Source: Streptomyces sp. NBC_01429
GTDB taxonomy: Bacteria > Actinomycetota > Actinomycetes > Streptomycetales > Streptomycetaceae
Direction: 5' to 3'
DNA length: 64,000 nucleotides
NCBI RefSeq assembly: GCF_036231945.1
Contig: NZ_CP109599.1
Coordinates: 7,157,501-7,221,500, forward strand
Position 1 is the first letter of the stretch, and each line of letters begins with the position of its first letter. The position numbers and the translations under genes are program-made. This document shows, one piece after another, positions 1-8,065 of this stretch. The notes under the pieces are model-generated. The model saw nothing but the letters and a program-made list of their open reading frames with translations. It ran no database searches and was not told the DNA's origin.

Positions 1-819
1 CGGAACTCGCCCGGGTGCGCCGCGAGCAGTGGGCCCGGGAAGCCGCCGAGCGCGCGGCGGCGAGGAAGCGGTGCGCGGGGTGCGCGAACTGAGCCCGGAC
101 GTGGTGCTGATGGACATCCGGATGCCCCGGCTCGACGGGCTGGCGGCCACCCGCCGCATCACCGAGGGCACCGGGCTCGATCCGGTGAAGGTGGTCATGC
201 TGACGACCTTCGCACTCGACGAGTACGTCTTCGAGGCGATCCGCTCCGGAGCCTCGGGGTTTCTGGTCAAGGACACCGAGCCCGAGGAGCTGCTGCGGGC
301 CGTCAGGGCGGTGGTGGCGGGCGACGCGCTGTTGTCGCCCGGGGTCACGCGCCGGTTCATCGCCGAGTTCGCGTCTAGGGGCTCTCGTTTGGATCATGCC
401 GGGCTCGCGAGCCCTGGCACCGCGCCTCGCCGCGTTGTCGTCAGTCATCCCCAAGGTCTCGGCTTCGCTCGACCAGGGGAGACCCCATCCGCTCCGCGTG
501 GGCTCCCTCCTCCGCCTTGCGATCCACGGCACCAGACCCCGCTCCCTCATCCGGCCTGATCCAAACGAAAGGCCCTAGCTCCAAGGAGCCGACGGAGCTG
601 CGGGAGCTGGCCGGGCTCACCGAACGGGAGCGCGAGGTGATGGCCCTCGTCGGAATCGGCCTGTCCAACGACGAGATCGACCGCCGGCTGGTGGTCAGCC
701 CGCTCACCGCCAAGACGCACGTCAGCCGGACGATGGTGAAGCTGGGCGCCCGCGACCGCGCCCAACTGGTCGTCCTCGCCTACGAGTCCGGGCTGGTGAG
801 ACCGGGCTGGCTGGGCTGA
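1..819 (+). pseudogene. broken LuxR/NarL-type response regulator, fused to a histidine-kinase fragment and split by a miniature element
   Basis: Two halves of a NarL/LuxR-type response regulator are visible. The first (to about 374) has the receiver phospho-acceptor region VVLMDIRMP, the conserved Thr in LTTF and the Lys in FLVKD. The second (from about 577 to 819) has the DNA-binding domain, with LTEREREV and SPLTAKTHVSR. Between them lies a 200-bp element (375-574) that shifts the frame, so translation of the first half ends at 559. Upstream of about position 60 the receiver frame has no normal N-terminus and no acidic pocket. The frame beginning at base 3 instead encodes a charged helix (ELARVRREQW, REAAERAAAR) of the kind found before the H box of NarL-system histidine kinases. 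I infer a deletion that joined kinase to regulator. The product should be non-functional. Confidence 0.75.
375..578. mobile_element. miniature inverted-repeat element M1 with CTAG duplication, inside a response-regulator gene
   Basis: CTAG occurs at 375-378 and again at 575-578, exactly 200 bp apart. Inside these, inverted repeats at 379-402 and 551-574 match at 21 of 24 positions and share the run TCGTTTGGATCA. Removing 200 bp and one CTAG joins the receiver codons gcg-tct to agc-tcc-aag-gag in frame with the HTH half. This is strong internal evidence for insertion with a 4-bp CTAG target duplication. No protein is encoded, so the element would depend on a transposase elsewhere. Its core resembles two other elements in this window (41865-42032 and 50049-50208). 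Confidence 0.85.
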
Positions 820-1079
820 CCGCCACCGCCGCGGAAGCGCCACAGCACATGCACGACCCGCGCCGGGAAGACGAGCCCCGCGACGGCGCCACCGCCGGTC
901 AGCAGCGCGGCCGGCAGCTCGAAGACGTACGTGGGAACCGCGACGGCGGCGAACACCAGCCCCGCCGCCAGGACTCCGGTTAGCAGCGCGAAGCCGATCT
1001 CGACCGTGATGGCGTCCCGCTCGGCGTCGCTCCGTGTCCCCATGCGGACGAGTCTGGCCGAGGCCATGAGCCGCGGCAA
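780..1079 (-). CDS. small two-helix membrane protein, DUF6332-like
   Basis: A protein of up to 99 residues with two hydrophobic segments: roughly residues 25-50 (IGFALLTGVLAAGLVFAAVAV) and 56-75 (LPAALLTGGGAVAGLVF). A basic turn (RVVHVLWRF) and a hydrophilic tail ending QPSQPGLTSPDS follow. This layout and tail match what I recall of the Streptomyces DUF6332 family, whose function is unknown. The longest frame begins with TTG; an ATG at 1067 or the ATG at 1043 (MGTRSDAERD) are more likely starts. The gene's end overlaps the end of the broken response regulator on the other strand by 40 bp. It follows the isomerase remnant with only a few bases between and may have been co-transcribed with it. 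Confidence 0.7.
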   Translation of the reverse strand: MPRLMASARLVRMGTRSDAERDAITVEIGFALLTGVLAAGLVFAAVAVPTYVFELPAALLTGGGAVAGLVFPARVVHVLWRFRGGGGQPSQPGLTSPDS

Positions 1080-1085
1080 GTCGCC

Positions 1086-1397
1086 TTACGACATGACGGC
1101 GGCCGAGGTGTCCCGCCAGAGCCGGGCGAGATCCGGGTCGCCTGTCAGGGCGACGGAGTCGAGCGGCAGCCGGTTCCAGAGAGTCAGCTGGAGCGTCCCG
1201 GCGGGTCCGCTCAACTCGCAGTCGGCGGTGACGGCTTCGCCGTCCCGTACGGACCGGGCGTGAGCGGTGCGCGGGGGCTCCCGGGAGATCCGCACGGTCC
1301 ACACGTTGTCCGTGTCGGTGGCCCGTACCCGCAGCACTCGCGGCACCTCGGACCTGACCCGGCTGCGGCGTCCGGCCTCATCGCGCTCTACCGCTGA
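1086..1397 (-). pseudogene. 3' remnant of a mycothiol-dependent maleylpyruvate isomerase-family gene
   Basis: The 86 residues from a GTG at 1346 contain the C-terminal signature of the mycothiol-dependent maleylpyruvate isomerase (MDMPI) family: RVRATDTDNVWTVRISREPP, then ELSGPAG and LTLWNRLPLD, ending near GDPDLARLW. Family members are about 200-250 residues and carry an N-terminal DinB-like metal-binding helical domain that is absent here. The reading frame continues upstream of the GTG with family-like sequence (EAGRRSRVRSEV, to about 1379) and then meets the hairpin at 1405-1446. This suggests the N-terminal half was lost at a junction there. The remnant should have no enzymatic activity. 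Confidence 0.65.
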
Positions 1398-1404
1398 TAC
1401 ACCA

Positions 1405-1446
1405 CGCCCCTCCGTCCAGCCCTTTGAGGGGCTGGACGGAGGGGCG
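1405..1446 (-). terminator. strong rho-independent-type hairpin after the NsdA-like regulator gene
   Basis: A perfect 18-bp inverted repeat (1405-1422 and 1429-1446, arm CGCCCCTCCGTCCAGCCC) with a 6-base loop. It lies 33 bp beyond the stop of the leftward regulator gene. There is no long T tract, as is common in Streptomyces. It also marks the place where the isomerase remnant loses its homology. Confidence 0.8.
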
Positions 1447-1478
1447 CACTTTCGTGTTCCGGCTGCTGCCGGCGCTGT

Positions 1479-2864
1479 TCACGCACTCATAGAGAGTTCC
1501 CGTCGCGCGTGCTTGACGAACTCGGTGACGCGAGTTTCGGCACCCCAGGGGGCGAGCGCGGTGGTGAAGTCGCGTACGTAGTCACGGGCCCGGCTGGATT
1601 CGACGTTGGCGAGGATACTCACGGCCTGGTGGCCCAGGTGAAGGCCCTGGTCGAGGTCTCGGTTCTGGAGATGCACCGTGCCGACCACGGCGTAGCGAAG
1701 TCCCACGGACCTGGTGAACGTTCCTGCGGACATGGCGGCTGCCTGGGAGTGCCATTTGAGGGCGACGTGGGGGATGCGCAGGTCGCGGTAGATCTCGGCA
1801 GCGTCGGCGCTCATGCGGGCATGGGTGAAGTAGCCGATCCACTCCGGCTCGTCCGCTCCCTTGCGGGCCCGATCGAGTAGGGCTTCGGACGTCGCGAGGG
1901 CGGAGGCCGCGCTGCGCGGGTCGCCGGCCTTGCCGTGGGCTCGTGCCTCAATGAGTTTGGTGAACGCGAGAACGCGCGGGGCCGCGACCCGCTTGCCTCG
2001 TTCGTACGCGCCCTGCGCCATGTCGATGGCCTCGCTGGCATACCCCCGTAAGAGGGCGTGGAGGGCCATCGTGGTCAGGACATACGAGCCGAGTTGGACG
2101 TCAGCGCCCGCGCGCGCCAGTCGAAGGGCTTGGATGAAGTGGCGCTGCGCGATGTCGTGGTGGCCGATGTCGACGGCGCTCCAGCCGGCCACCCGTGACA
2201 GTTCGGAGGTGACGGAGAAGAGTTCCCGGCCGACCGCCTCGGAGTACCGGCCGCGCAGCAGTGGCGCGGCACGGTGGGTGAGGCAGTCGGTGACCTGGTT
2301 CGACTTCCAGTTCCCGCCTCCGTATTTGGAGTCCCAGCTCTGCGCCTCGCGGGCCTCCTCCCACAGTTCGGTGACGGCGGCGCGTCCGACGCGGCGGCCC
2401 TCGTAGTGGGCGCCGTCGTCGTCTGTCTGCTTGACCAGCCATCTGGTGACAGGGGTTGCGAAGGCGCTGATGGCGAAGGTGCTGGTACCGATGAGTGCTC
2501 GGCGGTCCACATGACTCCAGAAGTCGGAGGCGAGGCGTACGGCGTCCTGCGGGTCTCTCGCGAAGTCCAGGCCCGTGGCGTCCGGCACGCTGGGGCTGTC
2601 CATCCCGATTTCCGCGAGACCGACAGGGCGGCCGAGGCGCTCTCCTACCGCCACGGCAATCAGTGACGGTATCGGGGACCGTGGCCGCATTCCACGCTCA
2701 ACCCAGTTCGCGACGCTCGTATGGGTGTATTCCCTGGTCTTTCCGGCGTTCCGGGCCAGCTGATTGATGCGGTGGGCCAGCGCTTTATGGCTGGCGCCGG
2801 AGGCTGTGACGAGTCGGGCCAGGGCCTCGTTCGGCTGCTTGGTCCGGCGCGGCGACGCTGCCAC
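1479..2864 (-). CDS. NsdA-like HTH/TPR-type regulator
   Basis: A 461-residue protein. The first 85-90 residues form a helix-turn-helix region of the kind seen in Streptomyces NsdA-like regulators: NEALARLV, SHKALAHRINQLA, TSVANWVERGMRPRSPIPSLIA, GRPVGLAEIGM. The remainder is helical with repeated A-x-Y/A-x-x-L patterns consistent with tetratricopeptide-like repeats. The GTG start at 2864 was chosen because GAGGGA lies six bases upstream; the frame stays open further but loses family-like sequence. It is divergent from the sugar gene cluster beginning at 3085 and probably controls it. G+C is visibly lower than in flanking genes. NsdA itself is a negative regulator of sporulation and antibiotic production; the role here is inferred only. 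Confidence 0.75.
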   Translation of the reverse strand: MAASPRRTKQPNEALARLVTASGASHKALAHRINQLARNAGKTREYTHTSVANWVERGMRPRSPIPSLIAVAVGERLGRPVGLAEIGMDSPSVPDATGLDFARDPQDAVRLASDFWSHVDRRALIGTSTFAISAFATPVTRWLVKQTDDDGAHYEGRRVGRAAVTELWEEAREAQSWDSKYGGGNWKSNQVTDCLTHRAAPLLRGRYSEAVGRELFSVTSELSRVAGWSAVDIGHHDIAQRHFIQALRLARAGADVQLGSYVLTTMALHALLRGYASEAIDMAQGAYERGKRVAAPRVLAFTKLIEARAHGKAGDPRSAASALATSEALLDRARKGADEPEWIGYFTHARMSADAAEIYRDLRIPHVALKWHSQAAAMSAGTFTRSVGLRYAVVGTVHLQNRDLDQGLHLGHQAVSILANVESSRARDYVRDFTTALAPWGAETRVTEFVKHARRELSMSA

Positions 2865-2887
2865 GGCGGCTCCCTCAACGGTTCTGG

Positions 2888-2908
2888 CTGTGGCCCCGTT
2901 TGCCACAG
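2888..2908. promoter_or_regulatory. inverted repeat upstream of the NsdA-like regulator
   Basis: CTGTGGC (2888-2894), a 7-base spacer, then GCCACAG (2902-2908), 24 bp before the GTG start of the leftward regulator and inside the divergent intergenic region. It is placed for autoregulation or control of both directions. This is inference; no second copy was found near 3085. Confidence 0.4.
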
Positions 2909-3084
2909 GCCGCTGAGGCGAGCGTAGGCACAAAGCCTCGTTCCGGGCACAGGTTCCATGAGTTGTGAGCCCCCCTTGTGTGCCTGCTGCGCGGGCGCCG
3001 CCGCGCGGTTCCCTGGTGCCGTGCCTCTCCCGACGTGAGAGGGGCGCGACTCGTATCCGCTTCTCCGGATGGGACTGAGGGCTC

Positions 3085-4110
3085 ATGAAAGTTCTTGTTA
3101 CGGGTGGGGCCGGCTTCATCGGCTCGCACTTCGTCAAACGTCTCCTGCGATCGGACGACGTGGCCAAGGTGACGGTTCTCGACGCCCTCACCTACGCGGG
3201 GCACATCGAAAATCTGGGCGAGGCGTTCCTCAGCCCGAAGCTGACGTTCGTACACGGGACCATCCTGGACGCCGGCCTGGTGGACGACCTCGTCAGCCAG
3301 CACACGGCCATCGTGCACTTCGCCGCGGAGTCCCACGTCGACCGCAGTTTCTCCGCGGCAAGGACGTTCCTGTCGACGAACGTCCTCGGCACCCAGACCC
3401 TCGCGGACGCGGCTGTGAAGCACGGCATCCAGCGGTTCGTCCATGTCTCCACGGACGAGGTGTACGGGCCGCTGCCGGTCGGCACCGCCACGGAAGACGA
3501 CCCGCTACGCCCCAGTGTCCCGTACGCGGCGTCGAAGGCTGCCAGCGATCTCGTGGCCCTGAGCTACTTCCACACCTACGACGTCCCCGTGTGCGTCACG
3601 CGCAGCTCGAACAACTACGGGCCCTACCAGCACCCGGAGAAGATCATCCCGCTGTTCGTCACTCGTCTGCTCAGGGGCGAGCCGGTCACCCTTCACGGTC
3701 GCGGTCAGCACGTACGCAACTGGCTGCACGTGGAGGACAACTGCGCGGCGATCGAACTCGTCCTGCGCGGCGGCACCCCGGGCGAGATCTACAACATCGG
3801 CGGCGGCACCGACCTCACCAGCCGCGACCTCACCGGCGAACTCCTGCGCATCTGCGGCGCCGACTGGGACGCGGTCACATACATCCCCGACCGGCGGTCC
3901 AACGACCTTCGTTACGCGATGGACTGGACGAAGATTGCCGACCACTTCGGCTACCGGCCCACCCGCGACCTGGACGAAGGTCTCGCCGAGACCGTGGAGT
4001 GGTACCGGCGCAACCCGGACCGCTGGGCGCCGCTCTCCCGCAACCCGCAGGCCGCGATGCCGGCCGTCCACATCGCGGCCCCGAGGTCGGAGCGTGACCA
4101 TGTCCTGTGA
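3085..4110 (+). CDS. NDP-sugar 4,6-dehydratase (RmlB/RfbB-like SDR)
   Basis: A 341-residue extended short-chain dehydrogenase. The NAD-binding motif is TGGAGFIG (residues 6-13). The dehydratase triad T123-D124-E125 lies in VSTDEVYG, the catalytic pair is Y147/K151 in PYAASKAASD, and NNYGPYQHPEKIIPLF follows. The TDE triple distinguishes 4,6-dehydratases from epimerases. The expected reaction converts an NDP-hexose (commonly dTDP-glucose) to the 4-keto-6-deoxy form in the cytoplasm. GAGGG precedes the ATG. The last 11 bp overlap the next gene, and the aminotransferase two genes on would act on a keto sugar. The nucleotide and hexose specificity cannot be read from sequence alone. Confidence 0.88.
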   Translation: MKVLVTGGAGFIGSHFVKRLLRSDDVAKVTVLDALTYAGHIENLGEAFLSPKLTFVHGTILDAGLVDDLVSQHTAIVHFAAESHVDRSFSAARTFLSTNVLGTQTLADAAVKHGIQRFVHVSTDEVYGPLPVGTATEDDPLRPSVPYAASKAASDLVALSYFHTYDVPVCVTRSSNNYGPYQHPEKIIPLFVTRLLRGEPVTLHGRGQHVRNWLHVEDNCAAIELVLRGGTPGEIYNIGGGTDLTSRDLTGELLRICGADWDAVTYIPDRRSNDLRYAMDWTKIADHFGYRPTRDLDEGLAETVEWYRRNPDRWAPLSRNPQAAMPAVHIAAPRSERDHVL

Positions 4111-5335
4111 CCAGTTGCCACAGAACGCCTTGCTGGTGCTTGGCGCGTCGGAGGAGCACATCCCGCTGTACCAGGAGGCGCGGCGTCGCGGGATTCCGAC
4201 CATCGCTGTGGACATGCGAGCGGACGCTCCCGCGTTCCCGTTCGCCGACGCGACCCTTCAGATCTCCACCCGCGGCGCCGACGTGATCGCCGACGCGCTG
4301 GGCGACGTACGCCCCGCCGGGATCGTCGGCGGCGCGAGTGACGCCGCACTGGCCACCTGGCACGCCCTCGGCTTGCGGTACGACGCCCCCTACGTGTACC
4401 CGAAGAAGGCATTCGCGGGTCTCGACAAGGCGGCGTTCCATGCGGTTGTCGCGTCGTGTGGCATCACCGACTACGGCTGGGCCGCGTCGAGCGATCCGGA
4501 TGAGGTCGTCGCGAAGGCGGCGGGGCTGCGCTTCCCGCTCGTGGTCAAGCCGGTGGACGGGTCGGGAAGTAAGGGCGTCACCCGCGTCAACCGCCCTGAC
4601 GACCTGCCCACCGCCGTCGCCCACGCCCGTGTCCACTCCGCCTCTCAGACCGTGATCGCGGAGGAGTTCGTTCAGGGCCGACAGTTGACCATCGATCTCT
4701 TCCTGCGGGACGGCAGGTCGATGATGACCTGCGTCAAGGAGCAAGAGCTTGCCGGGGGTTTCGTCGTCAGGCGGATCAGCACGGTGCACCTGTCCTCGGC
4801 GGAGCACGACCACCTTGAGACGAGGGCCGAACGGTTGTGCCGTGCGCTCGGCATCGTCGATGGACCAGCGAACTTCGACCTCGTCCTCGGTGCGGACGGT
4901 CGGGCGCGGATCATCGAGGCCAACCCGCGTCTCAGCGGCGACAGCATCCCGCGATTGCACACCGCCGCCTATGGCGTGAACGTCGTGGGTGCGCTTGTCG
5001 CACTCGCGCTCGGTGAGCCGTTCGACGGTCATCTGGTGCGGACGCGCAATGAGCATGCGGCGGTGGAGCTGATCGGATCACCGCTCGTCACGGACGGCGA
5101 GTTGGTCGCGTGGGAAGGCGTCGCCGAAGCCCGCGACGTCCCCGGGATCACCGACGTCGTGCTGTATGCCAAGCCGGGTGACCTGGTACGGCCGCATGAC
5201 CAGTCCGGCCACAAGATCGGCATGTTCCTCGCTGCCGGCCGGTCGGCAGCGGGTGTGTCCTCGGCTCTGGAGACGGCCGGCGCGCTGGTTCGACCGATCG
5301 TCCGACCGCTCACGGTGGCGAAGGGGGAGTCATGA
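4100..5335 (+). CDS. ATP-grasp ligase
   Basis: A 411-residue ATP-grasp protein. A Rossmann-like preATP domain (residues about 8-110) begins NALLVLGASEEH. The ATP-binding lysine is K150 in FPLVVKP, followed by the flexible glycine loop DGSGSKG (153-159). Metal-binding E273 and N275 lie in RIIEANPRLSGDS, a pattern of the carbamoyl-phosphate-synthase-like/PurK-type branch. Such enzymes activate a carboxylate as an acyl phosphate and join it to an amine or thiol. In this cluster the natural partner would be the amino sugar made by the next gene's product, but that is inference. The ATG at 4100 overlaps the dehydratase stop; a GTG at 4094 is an alternative. Its 3' end overlaps the aminotransferase start. 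Confidence 0.85.
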   Translation: MSCDQLPQNALLVLGASEEHIPLYQEARRRGIPTIAVDMRADAPAFPFADATLQISTRGADVIADALGDVRPAGIVGGASDAALATWHALGLRYDAPYVYPKKAFAGLDKAAFHAVVASCGITDYGWAASSDPDEVVAKAAGLRFPLVVKPVDGSGSKGVTRVNRPDDLPTAVAHARVHSASQTVIAEEFVQGRQLTIDLFLRDGRSMMTCVKEQELAGGFVVRRISTVHLSSAEHDHLETRAERLCRALGIVDGPANFDLVLGADGRARIIEANPRLSGDSIPRLHTAAYGVNVVGALVALALGEPFDGHLVRTRNEHAAVELIGSPLVTDGELVAWEGVAEARDVPGITDVVLYAKPGDLVRPHDQSGHKIGMFLAAGRSAAGVSSALETAGALVRPIVRPLTVAKGES

Positions 5336-6492
5336 TCAACTCGTCAAGGCCGGATGCCCGGCGCAACGCCAGCCCGTACCTCTACGGCCAGGAGGCCGCC
5401 GCCGTCGCCCAGGTCCTGGAGTCGGGCCAGTACGGGCACACCGGCGTCACCGAGGAGTTCGAGCGCGGGATCGCCGCGTTCCTTGGTGTCGACGACGCCG
5501 TGGCGGTCTCCTCGGGCACCGCGGCTCTGCACATTGCTCTCCTGGTCGCCGGAATCGGGCCGGGAGACGAGGTGATCGTTCCGTCGCAAACGTTCTGTGC
5601 GACCGTACAGGCGATCGTGGCGTGCGGCGCGAGCCCGCGCTTCGTGGAGGTCAGCCCGGACACTCTGTGTGTAGAGAGCGGGACGGTGCTGGAGGCGATC
5701 ACTCCGGCCACACGCGCGGTCATGCCGGTGCTGTACGGCGGCAGGGCTGTCGATCTGACCGCCGCTGAGGAAGTCCTCGGTGAGCGCGGCATCACCGTCG
5801 TCGAGGACGCCGCCCACGCTTTCGGATCCAGCCTCGGGACCCAGCTGGTCGGCAGCACTGGCGCGCTGACGTGCTTCAGCTTCGGCCCGATCAAGAACCT
5901 GACGTGCATCGAGGGCGGCGCGATTGTCCCGCGTACATCCCAGGAGGCGGGAGTGGCCCGGCGTCTGCGGACTCTGGGCATCACCCAGTCGCAGGCAGAG
6001 CGCGGCCGTACGACGACCTACGCTGTCGCCGGTTTCGGGCTCCGTGCCACCCTGTCATCCGTTCACGCGGCGGTGGGCAGCGTTCAGCTGGAGCAGTTCC
6101 CCATCGTCGCGGCCAAGCGCAAAGCGCTGTGGCGAGCGTACGAGGCCGAGCTGCACAGCATGAGGGATGTGGTCCTGGTCGACGTGGACGTGGACCGCTC
6201 CGTGCCTTTCAACTGTGTCGTGAGGGTGCCGGAGCGGGACAGAGTCCACAAGGTCCTTCACGCCCAGGGCCTCGGGGTCGGAGTGCACTACCCGCCGAAT
6301 CACACGCAGCCCGCGTTCGCCCCATGGCACCGCCCCCTGCCGGTAACTGAAATGGTCGGCGGGCAGATCATGAGCCTGCCGTTCCACCCGGCCATGGACG
6401 CGGGAGACGTCCACCAGGTGGTGTCGGCCCTGGGGCGGGCCCTGGCCACCGTCCGGGAGGAGGCTTTCGCGGCCGGTAAGACAGGCCGATAG
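5332..6492 (+). CDS. DegT/DnrJ/EryC1/StrS-family sugar aminotransferase
   Basis: A 386-residue PLP enzyme of the sugar-aminotransferase family. Visible features are SSGTAALHIAL (60-70), GDEVIVPSQTF, EDAAHAFGS with D159 and H162, and FSFGPIKNLTCIEGG with the Schiff-base lysine K188. These enzymes transfer an amino group to a keto sugar nucleotide such as the product of the upstream dehydratase. The ATG at 5332 overlaps the preceding stop in an ATGA arrangement and is preceded by GGGGGAG, so translation is coupled. It ends the tightly linked three-gene operon 3085-6492, followed by a hairpin. Confidence 0.88.
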   Translation: MINSSRPDARRNASPYLYGQEAAAVAQVLESGQYGHTGVTEEFERGIAAFLGVDDAVAVSSGTAALHIALLVAGIGPGDEVIVPSQTFCATVQAIVACGASPRFVEVSPDTLCVESGTVLEAITPATRAVMPVLYGGRAVDLTAAEEVLGERGITVVEDAAHAFGSSLGTQLVGSTGALTCFSFGPIKNLTCIEGGAIVPRTSQEAGVARRLRTLGITQSQAERGRTTTYAVAGFGLRATLSSVHAAVGSVQLEQFPIVAAKRKALWRAYEAELHSMRDVVLVDVDVDRSVPFNCVVRVPERDRVHKVLHAQGLGVGVHYPPNHTQPAFAPWHRPLPVTEMVGGQIMSLPFHPAMDAGDVHQVVSALGRALATVREEAFAAGKTGR

Positions 6493-6525
6493 TCGCCAAC
6501 TCCCGTCGAGGCAAACCCAGATGGA

Positions 6526-6559
6526 CAGTGAGCGGCCGTCAAAGGGTGACCGCTCACTG
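6526..6559 (+). terminator. hairpin after the aminotransferase gene
   Basis: CAGTGAGCGG (6526-6535) and its exact complement CCGCTCACTG (6550-6559) flank a 14-base loop, 33 bp beyond the aminotransferase stop. There is no T tract. It may attenuate transcription into the glycosyltransferase gene rather than end it. Confidence 0.5.
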
Positions 6560-6614
6560 AGGCGAGAAACGCCTGATATCGTCCGCAAGGTTCGTATGCC
6601 CGTCGGTTGCTGGC

Positions 6615-7844
6615 GTGCGCCAAGACCTCACGATCGGATGCCTTCCTCCAGTGAACAGCGACGAACTTTCCACCCGTCTGGCCTCCTTGCACCGGCCGTT
6701 CCGGCTCATCGTGACGGGCGGAGGAACCGGTGGCCACACCTATCCCGCACTCACCGCGGTTCGCGAGTTGCAGACCCGGCTGGCCTCTCACGGATCGTCC
6801 CTCGACGTCCTGTGGGTGGGCACGGCCGAAGGACTCGAAGCGCGCGTGGCGCCGGCCGAGGGCATCCCCTTCAAGACGGTGCCCACGGGCAAGCTGCGTC
6901 GCTCCTCCAACCCGCTGGCCATGATCAACCGGGAGAACATGCGGGACATGGGTCGCGTACCGAAGGGTGTCGCGGAGGCCCGCTTGATCGCCGCCGACTA
7001 CAAGGCCGACGTGATCCTGTCGACGGGCGGCTACGTCGCCGTACCGGTAGGGCTCGCGGCCCGCATGACGCGGACTCCGCTCGTGGTGCACGAGCAGACC
7101 GTGCGCCTCGGGCTGGCGAACCGCATCCTGTCGCGCTTCGCGACGGCCGTCGCGGTCTCCTCCGAGTCCTCATTGAAACTGCTGCCGGAAAGCGTGGCCA
7201 CCTCAACGGTGGTGACCGGCAACCCTGTACGCCCGGCAGTCTTCACAGGAGAGCCCGAGAAGGCCGTGGCCTCGCTCGGGCTGTCCGGCTTCGACAGTGC
7301 CCTGCCCAGCGTGTACGTGACGGGCGGTGCACAGGGCAGCGCGCAGATCAACGGCATGGTCCGCGACATCTTGCCGTGGCTGCTGACGGTCGCCAACGTC
7401 ATCCACCAGTGCGGAGCGACGACGCTGGAGCAGTCGCGCCAGTTCGCCGAAACGCTCCCGGACGGGCTGCGCGGCCGGTACTGGGTGAGCGACTTCGTCG
7501 GGCCGGAACTGCCCGATGTCCTTGCCCTGGCCGATGTCGTCATCTCCCGCAGCGGCGCCGGCACCATTGCCGAGCTGACCGCACTGGGCAAGCCGTCCGT
7601 TCTGATCCCGCTGGCATCGTCAGCCGGGAACGAACAGGAGCACAACGCCCTGCACCTCCAGGAGGCCGGGGCAGCCGTTGCTCTGACAAAGGAAAATCCC
7701 GAGGGACTGCGGCGGGTGCTGGAACCGCTCATCACCTCCCAGCAGCACCGGGAGCACATGGCCGAACGAGCAGCTGCCCAGGGACTGCCTGACGCGGCGG
7801 CCAGGCTGGTCGACCTGCTGCTGAACGTCGGGCTGGCACGCTGA
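6615..7844 (+). CDS. MurG-like glycosyltransferase (GT28 type)
   Basis: A 409-residue protein resembling MurG, the UDP-GlcNAc:lipid I transferase. It has the N-terminal loop VTGGGTGGHTYPAL (33-46), ILSTGGYVAVPVGLAA, VVHEQT, TGNPVR, VYVTGGAQGS, and the C-terminal donor-binding run SRSGAGTIAEL followed by KPSVLIPL and EQEHNA. It is slightly longer than MurG, with an N-terminal extension. Its position after a dehydratase, ligase and aminotransferase, rather than in a division cell-wall cluster, suggests a dedicated transferase for the modified sugar, probably on the inner membrane face. The GTG at 6615 has no clear ribosome site; a GTG at 6651 is an alternative start. Confidence 0.82.
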   Translation: MRQDLTIGCLPPVNSDELSTRLASLHRPFRLIVTGGGTGGHTYPALTAVRELQTRLASHGSSLDVLWVGTAEGLEARVAPAEGIPFKTVPTGKLRRSSNPLAMINRENMRDMGRVPKGVAEARLIAADYKADVILSTGGYVAVPVGLAARMTRTPLVVHEQTVRLGLANRILSRFATAVAVSSESSLKLLPESVATSTVVTGNPVRPAVFTGEPEKAVASLGLSGFDSALPSVYVTGGAQGSAQINGMVRDILPWLLTVANVIHQCGATTLEQSRQFAETLPDGLRGRYWVSDFVGPELPDVLALADVVISRSGAGTIAELTALGKPSVLIPLASSAGNEQEHNALHLQEAGAAVALTKENPEGLRRVLEPLITSQQHREHMAERAAAQGLPDAAARLVDLLLNVGLAR

Positions 7845-7961
7845 GACGACAGCGGAGACAGCTGGGACGGGCGGGACAGCGGGAACGGGCGTGGGCGCCG
7901 GGGCGGGCGGGACCGTGCGCCGAGGGATCCGGCGCGCCCTCCCAGAACGGCGGACCTTATT

Positions 7962-7989
7962 TTGTTCAGATTCGGCACAAAGTGAGGAT
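7962..7989 (+). promoter_or_regulatory. candidate promoter for the ROK regulator
   Basis: TTGTTC (7962-7967) and GAGGAT (7984-7989) are 16 bp apart in an AT-richer patch 77 bp before the ROK start. The -10 keeps only the A2 and T6 positions, so the call is weak. Confidence 0.35.
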
Positions 7990-8065
7990 AGGGGCCTCGG
8001 TCCCTCGGTACAAGGCATCCGTACGGGGCGCCGTACCGCCTTGGGATCATGGGAGACTCGCCTCC

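Noticed and set aside
6615..7844. Calling the GT28 gene the essential murG
   Set aside because: It is in a sugar-modification islet, not in a division/cell-wall cluster, and has an N-terminal extension.
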